Shown here piece after piece: positions 8,481 to 18,320 of a stretch of DNA of 64,000 nt; position 1 is the first letter of the stretch; each line of letters opens with the position of its first letter. Origin of the DNA: Rhizobacter sp. Root1221 (GTDB taxonomy: Bacteria; Pseudomonadota; Gammaproteobacteria; Burkholderiales; Burkholderiaceae_C). The notes below the pieces were generated by a model. It did not search any database, was not told the DNA's origin, and saw only the letters and a program-made list of their open reading frames with translations. The position numbers were made by a program, and so were the translations under genes. Where the stretch lies: positions 1-64,000 of the forward strand of contig NZ_LMDI01000010.1 in the NCBI RefSeq assembly GCF_001425785.1. Reading direction: 5' to 3'.

Positions 8481-10856
8481 ATGAACAAGTGCAGTAGACA
8501 ACTCATCCTCCTTTCGATCTTCTCCGCGAGCCTCGTGGCAGGTTGCGGCGGTGGAGGAGGTGGCAGCAGCGCAGGCGGTGGCACGACGCCCCCTCCCGCC
8601 GGAGGCAGTTCCGCCCCGGGGGGCGGTCCCGTGGACGGGGGAAATCCCGGCGGCGGCGGGACACCGGCCCAGGCCACCACCTGGAAGAGCGTGAAGTTCG
8701 GCGGTGGCGGCTACGTCAGCGGCCTCATCTTCCATCCGACGTCCGCGAACCTGCTGTACGCGCGCACCGACATCGGTGGCGCCTACCGCTGGAACCAGGC
8801 CACGATGTCCTGGGTGCCCATCACCGATGGCCTGGGCTTCGGTGGAAGCGAGAGCCGCTACCACGGCATCGAAAGCATCGCCGTGGATTCGAACAACGAC
8901 CAGCTCGTCTACATGGCCGCCGGCATGTACACGTCCGAGGGCAACGGCCGCCTGTACATCTCCAGCAACCGCGGTGACCAGTGGACCTACGTCGCCCTGC
9001 CCTTCCCCCTGGGCGGCAACAACCCCGGCCGGGCCATCGGCGAACGCCTGATGGTCGACCCCAACAAGCCTTCGACGCTGTTCTACGCCACGCGCACGGC
9101 CGGCCTGTGGAAGAGCACCGACTCGGGCCTCACCTGGGCGCAGGTCACGTCGCTGTCGAGCGCGAAGTTGACCCAGGACCAGGTCAATGCCTTGGGCATG
9201 AACAGCGCGATGGGCGTCGAGACGGTCGTCTACGACACCGGCACCAAGGGCAGCGGGTCAGCCACGCAGACGATCTACGCGCCCATCGCCCCGGACTACG
9301 TCCAGACAGCAGGCCTGGCCTCGAACCTGTACAAGTCCAGCAACGGCGGGGCCTCATGGACCCCGGTCTCGGTCCCGATCTCCGGCTATCACATCCCGCA
9401 CATGGTGCGCGCCGCAGACGGCATGTTCTACGTGGCCTTCACCAAGGAGACCGGCCCGGGCGCCGGTGGTCCCGCCCGTCTCTACAAGTTCGACGGCAGC
9501 AACTGGACCTTGCTCGACAGCAACGACTCCGCCGGCTACGGCGGCGTGTCCGTCTCCGGCACCGGCTCGACCACGCGCATTGCGCTGGGTGTGACCAACA
9601 CCTGGGGCAGCTTCAGCGGCCAGCAAATCATCCGGCTGTCCGACGATGCCGGCCGCAACTGGCGCGAGATCGCGGCCACCATGCCGCATACGCCGGCCGA
9701 CGCGGCCTTCTGGGGCTGGCCCGACGACGTCGAGATCGATCCTGCCAACCGGGATCACATCCTGTACGGCCATGGCGGCGGCGTCTGGGAAACCCGCAAC
9801 GCGTCCTCGGCCACGCCGAGCTGGAACGAGCTGAACGACGGCATCGAGGAGACTGCCGTCCTGGGCCTGGCCACGCCGCCGGCCGGCGCCACGTACACCG
9901 TGATCAACAGTAAGGGCGACGTTGGCACCTGGTTGCACACCAACCTCGCCACCAAGCCGACGCTGACGCCGGCCACCAGCTGGAGCAACGGCTTCGCCGC
10001 CGACATGGCGTGGTCAGATCCGCAGTACATGGCCACGATCGGCGTCGTCCTGGGCAACAGCACCGGCTACGGCGTGTGGTCCGGCGACGGCGGCAAGACC
10101 TGGGCGAAGTTCGCCACCTACCCGCCGGGCGTCGCGGACAACAAGGGTGGGGAAGCGAGCATCGCGGTCACGGCGCGCAACAGGGCGGTCTGGGCGCCCG
10201 GCTACTCGGTGCCGTCCTACACCACGGACAACGGCGCCACCTGGGTGTCGACCAATCTGCCGGCGATCAACAGCATCTTCCCCCGCGCCTACCACCTGGT
10301 CGCAGATCGCAAGAACCCGAACAAGGTCTATGCCTACGATTCCGGTGGCCAGTGGTGGGGCACGCCGGGCAAGGTCTACGTCTCGACGGATGGCGGCCAC
10401 ACGTTCACGCTGAGCCAGGGTTCGGTGACCGCGGGGCTGGCCCCCCACTACTTCTCGAACACCTCGCTGGCGGTCAACCCCAATGCCGAAGGCGACCTCT
10501 GGCTGGCCGACGGCAACGCCGTGTACCGCTCGGTGGATTCAGGAGCGACCTGGACGAAGCTGAGCCAGTTTGCCTCGATCACGGGCAGCAACCCGTGGCC
10601 CGACGTGCAGGGCGCCACGGCGGTGGCGCTGGGCAAGGCCAAGCCCGGCGCCGCGTACTCGGCTGCGGTCTATGTGGTGGGCGTGGTGAACGGCGTGTGG
10701 GGCGTCTACCGCTCCGACGACGCCGGCGCCACCTGGACTCGCTTCAACGACGACGCGCACCAGTTCGGCGGCATCGGCGTCATGGCGGCCGACCAGAACG
10801 TCTATGGCCGGATTTACGTCAGCGGCACCGGTCGGGGCCTGCTGTACAGCAACTGA
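8481..10856 (+). CDS. GH74 xyloglucanase-type glycoside hydrolase, lipoprotein
   Basis: A 791-residue predicted outer-membrane lipoprotein: signal peptide with lipobox LVAGC, a Gly/Pro-rich linker to about residue 60, then a GH74 double beta-propeller. FGGGGYVSGLIFHP and LLYARTDIGGAYRWN are hallmark openings; Asp97 in ARTDIGG is the expected first catalytic acid and Asp508 in AADMAWSDP the likely second. Repeated Asp-box-like turns (STDSGLTW, SSNGGASW, STDGGHTF, SVDSGATW) mark propeller blades. GH74 enzymes cleave the xyloglucan backbone or oligosaccharide ends. The ATG at 8481 begins the signal peptide, and the leader is nearly the same as that of the decayed GH62 gene just upstream. No carbohydrate-binding module is evident. 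Confidence 0.9.
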   Translation: MNKCSRQLILLSIFSASLVAGCGGGGGGSSAGGGTTPPPAGGSSAPGGGPVDGGNPGGGGTPAQATTWKSVKFGGGGYVSGLIFHPTSANLLYARTDIGGAYRWNQATMSWVPITDGLGFGGSESRYHGIESIAVDSNNDQLVYMAAGMYTSEGNGRLYISSNRGDQWTYVALPFPLGGNNPGRAIGERLMVDPNKPSTLFYATRTAGLWKSTDSGLTWAQVTSLSSAKLTQDQVNALGMNSAMGVETVVYDTGTKGSGSATQTIYAPIAPDYVQTAGLASNLYKSSNGGASWTPVSVPISGYHIPHMVRAADGMFYVAFTKETGPGAGGPARLYKFDGSNWTLLDSNDSAGYGGVSVSGTGSTTRIALGVTNTWGSFSGQQIIRLSDDAGRNWREIAATMPHTPADAAFWGWPDDVEIDPANRDHILYGHGGGVWETRNASSATPSWNELNDGIEETAVLGLATPPAGATYTVINSKGDVGTWLHTNLATKPTLTPATSWSNGFAADMAWSDPQYMATIGVVLGNSTGYGVWSGDGGKTWAKFATYPPGVADNKGGEASIAVTARNRAVWAPGYSVPSYTTDNGATWVSTNLPAINSIFPRAYHLVADRKNPNKVYAYDSGGQWWGTPGKVYVSTDGGHTFTLSQGSVTAGLAPHYFSNTSLAVNPNAEGDLWLADGNAVYRSVDSGATWTKLSQFASITGSNPWPDVQGATAVALGKAKPGAAYSAAVYVVGVVNGVWGVYRSDDAGATWTRFNDDAHQFGGIGVMAADQNVYGRIYVSGTGRGLLYSN

Positions 10857-11336
10857 ATCCCGTCCACTTCATCCCTGCATCGCTCATGAACAAGACAACC
10901 GTGTTGGGCACCTTGCCCGATGAGCCGGCACGCGGCTTGGTGTGCACCGTGGCAGGTGCCGGACTGGCTGCCGTAGCCGGCGGTTCGGCGGCCGCTGCCG
11001 CCGAACCCTCCGCCAAGGTCTCCGCTGCCGAGTGGGCGCCGGGACCGGCCGGGCAGCGCTACGGGGCGCTGAGTTCGGTAACGATGTGTCGAAAGGCGGC
11101 ATTCCGTCACGTCACGAATCCGCAGTCATGTCTTCATCATGATTACGCAGGGTCGCCCACCTTCGATGTCGCCGAAGCGGTGGATCGATACGATCCGCCA
11201 CCGTTGGTAACGAAATCAAAGGGACCCGATTGCGGAAGGCCGCAATCCCGTCGCCATGATGTCGGAGCGAGGAAACGTCCTGCGTCAAGCTGAGCTGGCC
11301 GCCGCAACTGATCTGCCCTTACGAAAGACCACTCAC
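10857..11336. other. region with a secreted-protein-like fragment, no confident gene
   Basis: An open plus frame from the ATG at 10887 to about 11293 begins MNKTTVLGTLPDEPARGLVC, continues with an Ala-rich hydrophobic stretch (AGAGLAAVAGGSAAAAA) and then loses protein-like character. It could be a broken exported enzyme or chance. The region lies between two polysaccharide-degrading lipoprotein genes and has weaker coding bias than either. The hairpin at 11229-11246 is listed separately. Confidence 0.35.
11229..11246. repeat. short perfect hairpin ATTGCGG-AAGG-CCGCAAT
   Basis: A 7-bp perfect stem with a 4-base loop lies about 90 bases before the start of the lyase gene. No run of T follows, so it is not a standard terminator. 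It could be an RNA structure or a protein site; nothing more can be said. Confidence 0.4.
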
Positions 11337-13817
11337 GTGTTCAACACCACCAACTTCACCCGCGCGTTGCTCCTGTTGACCTCCGCCGTACTCATCGCTT
11401 GCAATAACGAGGAGGTCGGAAACGAAGGGTCGGCGTCAAGCGAAGGGGCGGCGAGAAGCGGCGACTCACCGCAGGTCCGCGTTATCAAACATCCAGGCGC
11501 GGGACTCACCCTCTCGGATCTCCAGACGCTCAAGGCGAACGTCGATCAGGGCAAGGAGCCGTGGAAGTCCGCCTTCAATCAACTGGCGAACAGTCCCACG
11601 TCCAGGCTCAGCTACGCAGGGCGTGGTGGCCCGTTCGCGAAAGTGAGCCGCGCCCCCGACGAGAATCTCAATGCTTGGCGCAGCGACATGGTCGCGATCT
11701 CGGACCTCTCGCGGATGTGGTATTTCACCCAGAACGAGCAATACGCGGTGAATGCGCGCAAGTTGCTGCTTGGGTGGGCCACCACCCACGTTGAGTTCTC
11801 AGGTCGCGAGTCCATGCTTGATCTGGGCGACTACGCTTTCGCGTTCGTGGGCGGTGCGGAAATCCTGCGCAGCACCTACCCGGGCTGGACGGAGGCCGAC
11901 ACGGCGACGGTCAAGAAGTACTTCAAGAACGTCCTGATGCCGGCAGCGAATCCCTATGGCGAAAGCTCGTTCGGCGCCGCCAACAAGGGCGCACTGTCCC
12001 TCCTCGCTCTTGGACTGATGGCGATCTACAACGACGACATCGAGACATTGGACAAGGTCGTCTACCAGACCCGCACGCTGGCTCATATCGGGTTGCGAAA
12101 TTCCAATGACATCGGCATGCTCGGCGACTACCTCCGCGACCAGGGGCACGCCTATGGGCAGCTCGCGTCACTGACCATGCTGGCAGAGGCGCTCTGGACC
12201 CAAGGCATCGATATCTATTCCGACTTTGACAACCGCCTGCTGGCGGCGGGTGAGTATTTCGCGCGGGTGAACGAGCTCGTTCCCACGACAGCCCTTCCTT
12301 TCGGCACCACCGATCGCTATTACACCTCCGACGTCACCAATCGCGGCTGGGACGGCGCCAATGGCGGGAGCGGGGCGCTCACTCAGCTTTATAACGCCTA
12401 CGTCCTGCGCAAGGGTCTCCAGGCGCCCTTCATCGCTCAAAGACGCCTCTGGACGCCCGTGGGCGGCTCCAGCTTCATGTTCCTCAAGGAGTCCGACACC
12501 TCGAAGGCGACGCCGCCGCCGCCGCTGCCCATTCCTTCGGCCACCTCGATCACCTCGGGGTTCAGCGGTGCTGACATCGGGGGTGCCAGCCCAGCCGGCG
12601 CGGCCACATACGCCAACGGCATATGGAACGTGGCTGGGGCAGGCTACGATATCTGGGGCGAACGCGACAGTTGCCACTTCGCCTACAAGGCCATCACCGG
12701 CAACAGCGCCATCATCGCGAAAGTCGAGTCGCTCCAGAACACCCACCCGTCCGCAGTGGCGGGCGTGATGATGCGCACAAGCCTGGATCAAGGCGCTCCG
12801 CGCGCCTGGATGGCGATAAACAACAAAGGTGAAGCCTTACAGAACATGACGAAACTGGCGGTGTATGGCGGCTCGAACTACGCGAACAAGGTTGCGAGCT
12901 CCGGGCCCACTTACTGGGTGAAGCTCGAGCGCATCGGGAACATCATCACCGGCTACGTTTCTCCCGATGGCACCAATTGGGCTGCCACCAATGTCGGCCG
13001 CATCGACGCGCCCGTTCCCGACACGATCTATGTCGGATTGGTGGTCTCGTCGGTCACAAGCAAGCTCAACAACAGCGTCTTCAGCAATGTCCAGATCACC
13101 GGCGGCGGCGGTGGTGCGCCGAGCGTCATCCCTGCGGCGCCCGCCATGCTGCTGGCCTCGCCGGGCGATGGCGCCGTGCCGCTGCGCTGGCAGGCGTCCT
13201 TCGGAGCCGCCAGCTACACGGTCAATCGCTCCACCTCCAGCGACGGCAGATACTCAACCATCGCGTCGGGCGTCACAGGCAGCAGCTACACGGACAAGTC
13301 GGTGACCAATGGCACCACCTACTACTACACCGTCACGGCGACCAACTCCGCTGGAACGAGCGGTAGTTCTCCGGCGGACAGCGCCACACCGTTTCATCCG
13401 ATGGTGAACGTCGCCACCAGTGGCGAAGCAACCGACAGCGGGAGCACGAGCGGCGCCATGAGGGCCTTCGACCAGAACACGGGGTCGGGATGGTTCTATA
13501 GGGGCACGACCGGCTGGCTGCGGTATGACCTCGGCTACACGGAGCGCCTCCAGCGCTATGCCATCCGCAGCGCCAACGGCCTGGTCCCCCGCGATCCGAA
13601 GGACTGGCAATTCCAGGGCTCCAACGACGGCGCCACCTGGACCACGCTCGACACGCAAAGCAACCAGGCCTTTGCCCAACGCTTCGAGCTGAAGACTTAC
13701 GCGATCGCGAATCCCAGCTTCTATCGTTACTACCGACTCAACGTCACGGCCAACAACGGCGACGTCGTCTTCACGGATCTTGGCGAATTCGAGCTGCTCG
13801 TTTCCAAGCCGCAGTGA
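11337..13817 (+). CDS. alginate-lyase-family multidomain lipoprotein
   Basis: An 826-residue predicted lipoprotein. After the lipobox (AVLIAC) an alpha-helical alginate-lyase-family domain spans about residues 45-380 (HPGAGLTLSDLQTLK, NLNAWRSDMVAISDLSRMWY, DYLRDQGHAYGQLASLTMLA); the DQGHAYGQ segment is the likely active-site region. A Pro linker leads to a beta-sandwich of DUF1349 type (about 400-590), a fibronectin type III domain (about 605-690) and a discoidin/F5-8C sugar-binding domain to the end. The substrate is probably an acidic polysaccharide, but alginate itself is not certain. The GTG at 11337 is chosen because it begins the signal peptide; an ATG at 11256 would bury it. Codon use is less GC-biased than flanking genes, hinting at acquisition. 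Confidence 0.82.
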   Translation: MFNTTNFTRALLLLTSAVLIACNNEEVGNEGSASSEGAARSGDSPQVRVIKHPGAGLTLSDLQTLKANVDQGKEPWKSAFNQLANSPTSRLSYAGRGGPFAKVSRAPDENLNAWRSDMVAISDLSRMWYFTQNEQYAVNARKLLLGWATTHVEFSGRESMLDLGDYAFAFVGGAEILRSTYPGWTEADTATVKKYFKNVLMPAANPYGESSFGAANKGALSLLALGLMAIYNDDIETLDKVVYQTRTLAHIGLRNSNDIGMLGDYLRDQGHAYGQLASLTMLAEALWTQGIDIYSDFDNRLLAAGEYFARVNELVPTTALPFGTTDRYYTSDVTNRGWDGANGGSGALTQLYNAYVLRKGLQAPFIAQRRLWTPVGGSSFMFLKESDTSKATPPPPLPIPSATSITSGFSGADIGGASPAGAATYANGIWNVAGAGYDIWGERDSCHFAYKAITGNSAIIAKVESLQNTHPSAVAGVMMRTSLDQGAPRAWMAINNKGEALQNMTKLAVYGGSNYANKVASSGPTYWVKLERIGNIITGYVSPDGTNWAATNVGRIDAPVPDTIYVGLVVSSVTSKLNNSVFSNVQITGGGGGAPSVIPAAPAMLLASPGDGAVPLRWQASFGAASYTVNRSTSSDGRYSTIASGVTGSSYTDKSVTNGTTYYYTVTATNSAGTSGSSPADSATPFHPMVNVATSGEATDSGSTSGAMRAFDQNTGSGWFYRGTTGWLRYDLGYTERLQRYAIRSANGLVPRDPKDWQFQGSNDGATWTTLDTQSNQAFAQRFELKTYAIANPSFYRYYRLNVTANNGDVVFTDLGEFELLVSKPQ

Positions 13818-14170
13818 ACTGCTTGGCATGGCCGATGGCTGCCTGAACGTTGGCGGCGATCGATCTGATCAGCCCGTTTCGGCGTGCATCGGCGTGAGGT
13901 ACCGCATCGCCTGTCCGCCGTGGTTGACCGCCCGGCCGACAGCCGCCGGCAGCAGCGGCACGCTTGCCAACATGCCAGTGCGGAGGGCCAGAGCCTAGAA
14001 CCGGGCCAACCCGGCACGATTCCACATCCCACCCGGCAGATGGGCCCGCCGACCGCGAAAAACTTGAGAAACTCCCGCCCGAGGCGCGATGCTGCACCGC
14101 ACGCGAAGAAGAGCAAGAGCGGACCACGATCCGCATGCCGCGCCACCGTTCAACGAGGGAGCAATTCACC
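13818..14170. other. intergenic region
   Basis: Between the lyase and the large M48 gene I see no gene with convincing start, codon bias or family. The M48 frame is open upstream to 13964, but those residues (MPTCQCGGPEPRTGPT onward) look non-coding. A promoter for the M48 gene is expected here; I cannot point to it. Confidence 0.5.
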
Positions 14171-17100
14171 ATGGCATCCACGCCTGTCGCGCCGCCGAGC
14201 GCACTTGTGGCCAAGCTGGCCAAACCCACGTCCGCCTACAAACGCCGCGCCTGGCTTGCGATGGCCGGGCTCGTCACCTTCGTGCTGCTGTACTTCGCCC
14301 TCGCAGGCTGGTTCGGCTTCACGGCGTGGCGCATGACACTGGGGGCCGATCCCGGTGCGAAGCATGCCGTCTGGGGCTGGGCCATCGGCGCGTGCGCGGC
14401 GTTCCTGGCGGTCTTCATGGTCAAGGCCGTGTTTTTCGTGAAGCACGGCGGCACCGATGACAGCATCGAGATCACCTCCGGCCAGCAACCTGAACTGTTC
14501 CGCTTCCTGCATTCGCTGGCCGACAAGGCCGGCGCACCCCGTCCGCACAAGGTGTTCATTTCGGCACGGGTGAATGCCGCGGTGTTCTACGACCTGTCGG
14601 TGCTGAACCTGTTCTTTCCGTCGAAGAAGAACCTCGAGATCGGCCTCGGCCTGGTCAATGCGTTGACGCTGGGTGAGTTCCGCGCCGTGCTGGCCCACGA
14701 GTTCGGGCACTTCGCACAACGGGCCATGGCGGTGGGACGTTGGGTGTACGTGGCGCAGCAGATCGCCGCCCAACTGGTGGCTCGGCGTGACAAGCTGGAC
14801 GACTTCCTGCGTGCCCTGTCACGCTTCGACGTGCGCGTGGCCTGGGTGGGCTGGCTGCTGAGCCTGGTGGTGTGGTCCATCCGGTCGCTCGTGGAATCGG
14901 CGTTCCAGGTGGTGGTGCTGATGCAACGCGCGCTGTCGCGCGAGATGGAGATGAACGCCGACCTCGTTGCCGTGTCGCTCACCGGCAGCGATGCGCTCAT
15001 CCATGCCCTGCACCGCCTGCAGGCGGCAGACGATGCGTGGGGACGGGCGATGCATTTCGTGATGTCCGAGAAAGCCAATGGCCGGACCCCACGCGACCTG
15101 TTCGAGATCCAGACCCGGGTGGTGGGACACATGGGCCAACTGCTCAACGACCGGCACTATGGCCGGGTGCCCGCCGCCACGGGATCGACGCCGCAGGCGC
15201 ACCGGGTGTTCAAGGCGGAACTGGCACAGCCACCCCAGATGTGGCTCACCCACCCGTTGAACCACGAGCGGGAGGCGAATGCGAAGCGCCATTTCGTGCA
15301 CGCGCCGGTCGACGCGAGGGACGCCTGGGTGCTATTCGCCGATGTGAAGGCGCTGCGCGAGCAGGTCACCGCGAAGCTGCTCGGCCCGGACGAAGCGGCG
15401 GCCCCCGGGGTGGCGGTGGAGGCCACCACCGACGGTTCGGTGCAGACGCTGAACAAACAATTCGAACGCGAGTACTTCGGCAGCCGCTACCGGGGCATCT
15501 ACTTCGGCCGCCCCCTGGCTGCGCATTCGGCCAACCCGCAGGCGCTGACCGAGGCCGTGTCGACGCCCATGCTGGCCGACCTCGACCGGCTGTACCCGCA
15601 GGGCCTCGTGTCCGACATGGAGCGGTTGCGAACCCTCGAGAAGGAAGTGGCCCAGCTGCGTGCCTTGCACAGCGGCGCGCTGCGGCCCTCGGGCAATGTC
15701 ATCCGCCATCGCGGGGCCACCGTGAAACGATCGCAGCTGGGCAAGGTGCTCTCCGCCGCGGAGGCTGACCTGGCCGCCCTCGAAGCGAGCCTGCAGGCTC
15801 ACGACCGCCGCTGCCGGGGCGTGCATCGCGCCGTGGCACACCAACTGGGCCAGGGCTGGCCGGCCTACCTCGATGGCCTGGTGGCCGCGCTGCACTACGC
15901 CGAGCACACCGAACGCAACCTGCGGGATCTGCAAGGTGTGCTCGGCAATACCGTAGCGGTGGTCACCGCGACGCGCCGCGTCAGCACGGCGGGCCGCACC
16001 CGCCTGGTGAATGATGCGAATGCGCTGCAAGAGGCCCTCCAGCGCGCTTTCGTGCACGCCGGCAAGGTCACGCTGGACGAACCTCTGCTCGCACGTCTCG
16101 GCGTGCCCAGCTGGGCTGGTGCCATCGGCGAACTGGGCCTGTCGGGGGCCACCAAGGAGAACATTGGCGAGTGGTTGAAGGCTGTCGACAGCTGGGTGGA
16201 CCACGTGGCGCACCTGGCCTCGGCGCTTCGCAACCATGCACTGGAGCAGCTGCTGCTGACCGAAAGCGCGCTGGCCGGACACCTGCGGCAAGGCTCGTCT
16301 GTGGAAGCCGCGCCTGCTGAGTCACGCGTGCCCACGGGATACGACATGCTGGTGGCTGGCAACGAGCGCAAGCGGCAGACCCGCCTGGACTGGTGGGGCC
16401 GCTTCCAGACCGCCGACGGGCTGGTGCCCGCAGGTGCACGGCTGATCGTGGCGGGCGGCATCGTGGCCGGTGTGCTGGGTTTCGGCGCGATGGTCGGGCA
16501 CGCCTCGGTGACCATCTACAACGGGCTGTCCCGGCCGGTGATGGTCACGATGGGTGACGCACCGGCCGTGCGCGTGGAGGCCCATGGCACGCGGGAGCAG
16601 GCGCTTGCCGGAAACGATGCGGTGAAGATCGTGACGCGCACGCTCACGGGCCAGCTGATCGAGCAGTTCGACAGCGAAGCGCACGGCAGCTTCGGCGAGT
16701 TCGTCTACAACGTGGCCGGCGCCTCGCCCATGGTGGAGTGGACAGCCACCTATGGCAACGGTGCACAGCGCCCGGAACGCCTGCTGGGCACGGCCCGCTT
16801 CTTCGCCAACGCCGCCGACGTGCGCTTCGAGCAGCCCCCGAAGAGCGTCAGCACCAAGGGGGGTGGCGCCACGCGCGACGTGTTGTCCGGGATGGGCAAC
16901 GAAGGGCCACTGCAGCAACTCGGTGCGCTGAACACGGATGCCGAACGCACCCGGCTGATCGCCACCCACGCCCGTTGGGACGACTTGGACACCCCCTACA
17001 CCGGCCAATGGCTGATGATGGCGCAGACCGGGCCGGACGCGAAAACCGTGCTCTCCCAGCGGTTGGTGGACTCACCCGACCACGTGCTGCTGCTGCGCCT

Positions 17101-18001
17101 GGAGCAGGACGCCGCCGACGAGGCGGGCCGTGCCGCCGTGTGCGAGCGCCATCGCCAGCGGGCAGCGGCCGCTCCTGCCAACGAAGGCCTGGCCTACGTG
17201 GCCACCCGATGCCTGCCCGACGGCGCGGCGAAGGACGAAGCATTCCTCGCCGGCCACGCCAGCCGCCCCCAGCACGGCTGGTTCGCCTACGCCGCCGGCT
17301 ATGTGGAAGCCGAGCGCTCGCACTGGCCACAGGCGCTGGCGGCCTTCGACATCGCCCGCCGCAGGGTGCCGGCCCTGGCCGACACCACCGCCATCGACAG
17401 CGCGCGCATCCGCCGCCTGATAGGCGAGGCCGATGGGCCCGCGATGGCTGAACTGAGCCAGCGCTCCGAAGGCTTGCGCCAGCTCATCGCGCTCGAAACC
17501 GGCAACGGCGTGGAGGCTCCCGGCTACAAGGCCTACGCCGAACTGGCGCGAGGCAGGCTCGAACAGGCGCTGTCCCTGGCCAGCACCGCACCTCCCGCCC
17601 AGCGCGACCGGCTGATACGGCTGGCCGCCGCATCCGACGGCGCCACGCCCGAGCTGGTCGCCAAAGCGCTGGCCCTCCCCGCGGACAGCGGGCTCGACAT
17701 GGGCACCGTCTGGACCAGCATCGCCCTCGCGGCCCGCGCCGGACAGGACACCCGCCCAGCCGAATCGACGGCCCATCGTGCGGCCCCGCAGCACGCTGCC
17801 GTGGTGCTCGCCTTCGTCGAAGAACTGCGGCGCGGTCGCGCGCCGCTCGAGGCGGCGGCCGCCGTGGATCGCCTTCCACCCGAGCTGCGCGCCCAGGCCT
17901 ACGGCGCAGGCATCGTGATGCTGGGGGCCAAGGCACCTGCAGCGTGGCGGCACGCGGCGAAGCGGGTGCTGTTTGCGTCGGAGAGGCCCTATTTCAGTTG
18001 A
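14171..18001 (+). CDS. very large membrane-anchored M48 family metallopeptidase
   Basis: A 1276-residue protein. Two membrane helices near residues 32-52 and 70-92 precede an M48 zinc protease domain: HEFGH at residues 176-180, with the third ligand probably the Glu in LSREMEMNADLVAV. More hydrophobic segments follow near 215-250. Residues about 400-720 look helical, another membrane segment lies near 755-780 (LIVAGGIVAGVLGFGAMVG), and the remaining 500 residues include helical-repeat-like sequence (WPQALAAFDIARRRVPALAD). M48 proteases such as HtpX and BepA act in envelope quality control; here the long C-terminal part is of unknown role. GAGGGAG before the ATG at 14171 fixes the start. It is a single-gene unit. 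Confidence 0.8.
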   Translation: MASTPVAPPSALVAKLAKPTSAYKRRAWLAMAGLVTFVLLYFALAGWFGFTAWRMTLGADPGAKHAVWGWAIGACAAFLAVFMVKAVFFVKHGGTDDSIEITSGQQPELFRFLHSLADKAGAPRPHKVFISARVNAAVFYDLSVLNLFFPSKKNLEIGLGLVNALTLGEFRAVLAHEFGHFAQRAMAVGRWVYVAQQIAAQLVARRDKLDDFLRALSRFDVRVAWVGWLLSLVVWSIRSLVESAFQVVVLMQRALSREMEMNADLVAVSLTGSDALIHALHRLQAADDAWGRAMHFVMSEKANGRTPRDLFEIQTRVVGHMGQLLNDRHYGRVPAATGSTPQAHRVFKAELAQPPQMWLTHPLNHEREANAKRHFVHAPVDARDAWVLFADVKALREQVTAKLLGPDEAAAPGVAVEATTDGSVQTLNKQFEREYFGSRYRGIYFGRPLAAHSANPQALTEAVSTPMLADLDRLYPQGLVSDMERLRTLEKEVAQLRALHSGALRPSGNVIRHRGATVKRSQLGKVLSAAEADLAALEASLQAHDRRCRGVHRAVAHQLGQGWPAYLDGLVAALHYAEHTERNLRDLQGVLGNTVAVVTATRRVSTAGRTRLVNDANALQEALQRAFVHAGKVTLDEPLLARLGVPSWAGAIGELGLSGATKENIGEWLKAVDSWVDHVAHLASALRNHALEQLLLTESALAGHLRQGSSVEAAPAESRVPTGYDMLVAGNERKRQTRLDWWGRFQTADGLVPAGARLIVAGGIVAGVLGFGAMVGHASVTIYNGLSRPVMVTMGDAPAVRVEAHGTREQALAGNDAVKIVTRTLTGQLIEQFDSEAHGSFGEFVYNVAGASPMVEWTATYGNGAQRPERLLGTARFFANAADVRFEQPPKSVSTKGGGATRDVLSGMGNEGPLQQLGALNTDAERTRLIATHARWDDLDTPYTGQWLMMAQTGPDAKTVLSQRLVDSPDHVLLLRLEQDAADEAGRAAVCERHRQRAAAAPANEGLAYVATRCLPDGAAKDEAFLAGHASRPQHGWFAYAAGYVEAERSHWPQALAAFDIARRRVPALADTTAIDSARIRRLIGEADGPAMAELSQRSEGLRQLIALETGNGVEAPGYKAYAELARGRLEQALSLASTAPPAQRDRLIRLAAASDGATPELVAKALALPADSGLDMGTVWTSIALAARAGQDTRPAESTAHRAAPQHAAVVLAFVEELRRGRAPLEAAAAVDRLPPELRAQAYGAGIVMLGAKAPAAWRHAAKRVLFASERPYFS

Positions 18002-18320
18002 GGGGAGGCCTGACGGGACCTCGCCAGCGAACCGAGCGGACCACCGTTCGCGGGAGAGCACGCAATGGCCTTGCCGAGGCGCAGACCCCTTCTTGAGCAC
18101 GCGAAGCGCTGGATCGAAGCCTCCTGGAGAGAGGTCGGCTCGGGACTTCGTTGGCGAGCGACAGCGCAGAGGTGCGGCGCTGGAGTCTCGCGACCCTGCG
18201 ACGCAGCTGGAAGGTCGGCTTGACCGGGCTATCGCACGGTTAAATAATTTCAGCCCCCTTGGAGCGATCTGAGCGGTCAGCGAGGTGTAATGCGAACTCA
18301 AAATCGGCTGGGAGGCCAAC
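18002..18320. other. intergenic region before a PEP-CTERM gene
   Basis: No gene is visible in these 319 bases. A locally AT-rich patch (TTAAATAATTT near 18240) stands out in this GC-rich DNA and may belong to the promoter of the PEP-CTERM gene at 18321, whose ribosome binding site GGGAGG lies just before its ATG. Confidence 0.45.

Noticed and set aside
13964-14170. N-terminal extension of the large M48 protein
   Set aside because: The residues look non-coding and a strong GAGGGAG lies just before the ATG at 14171.
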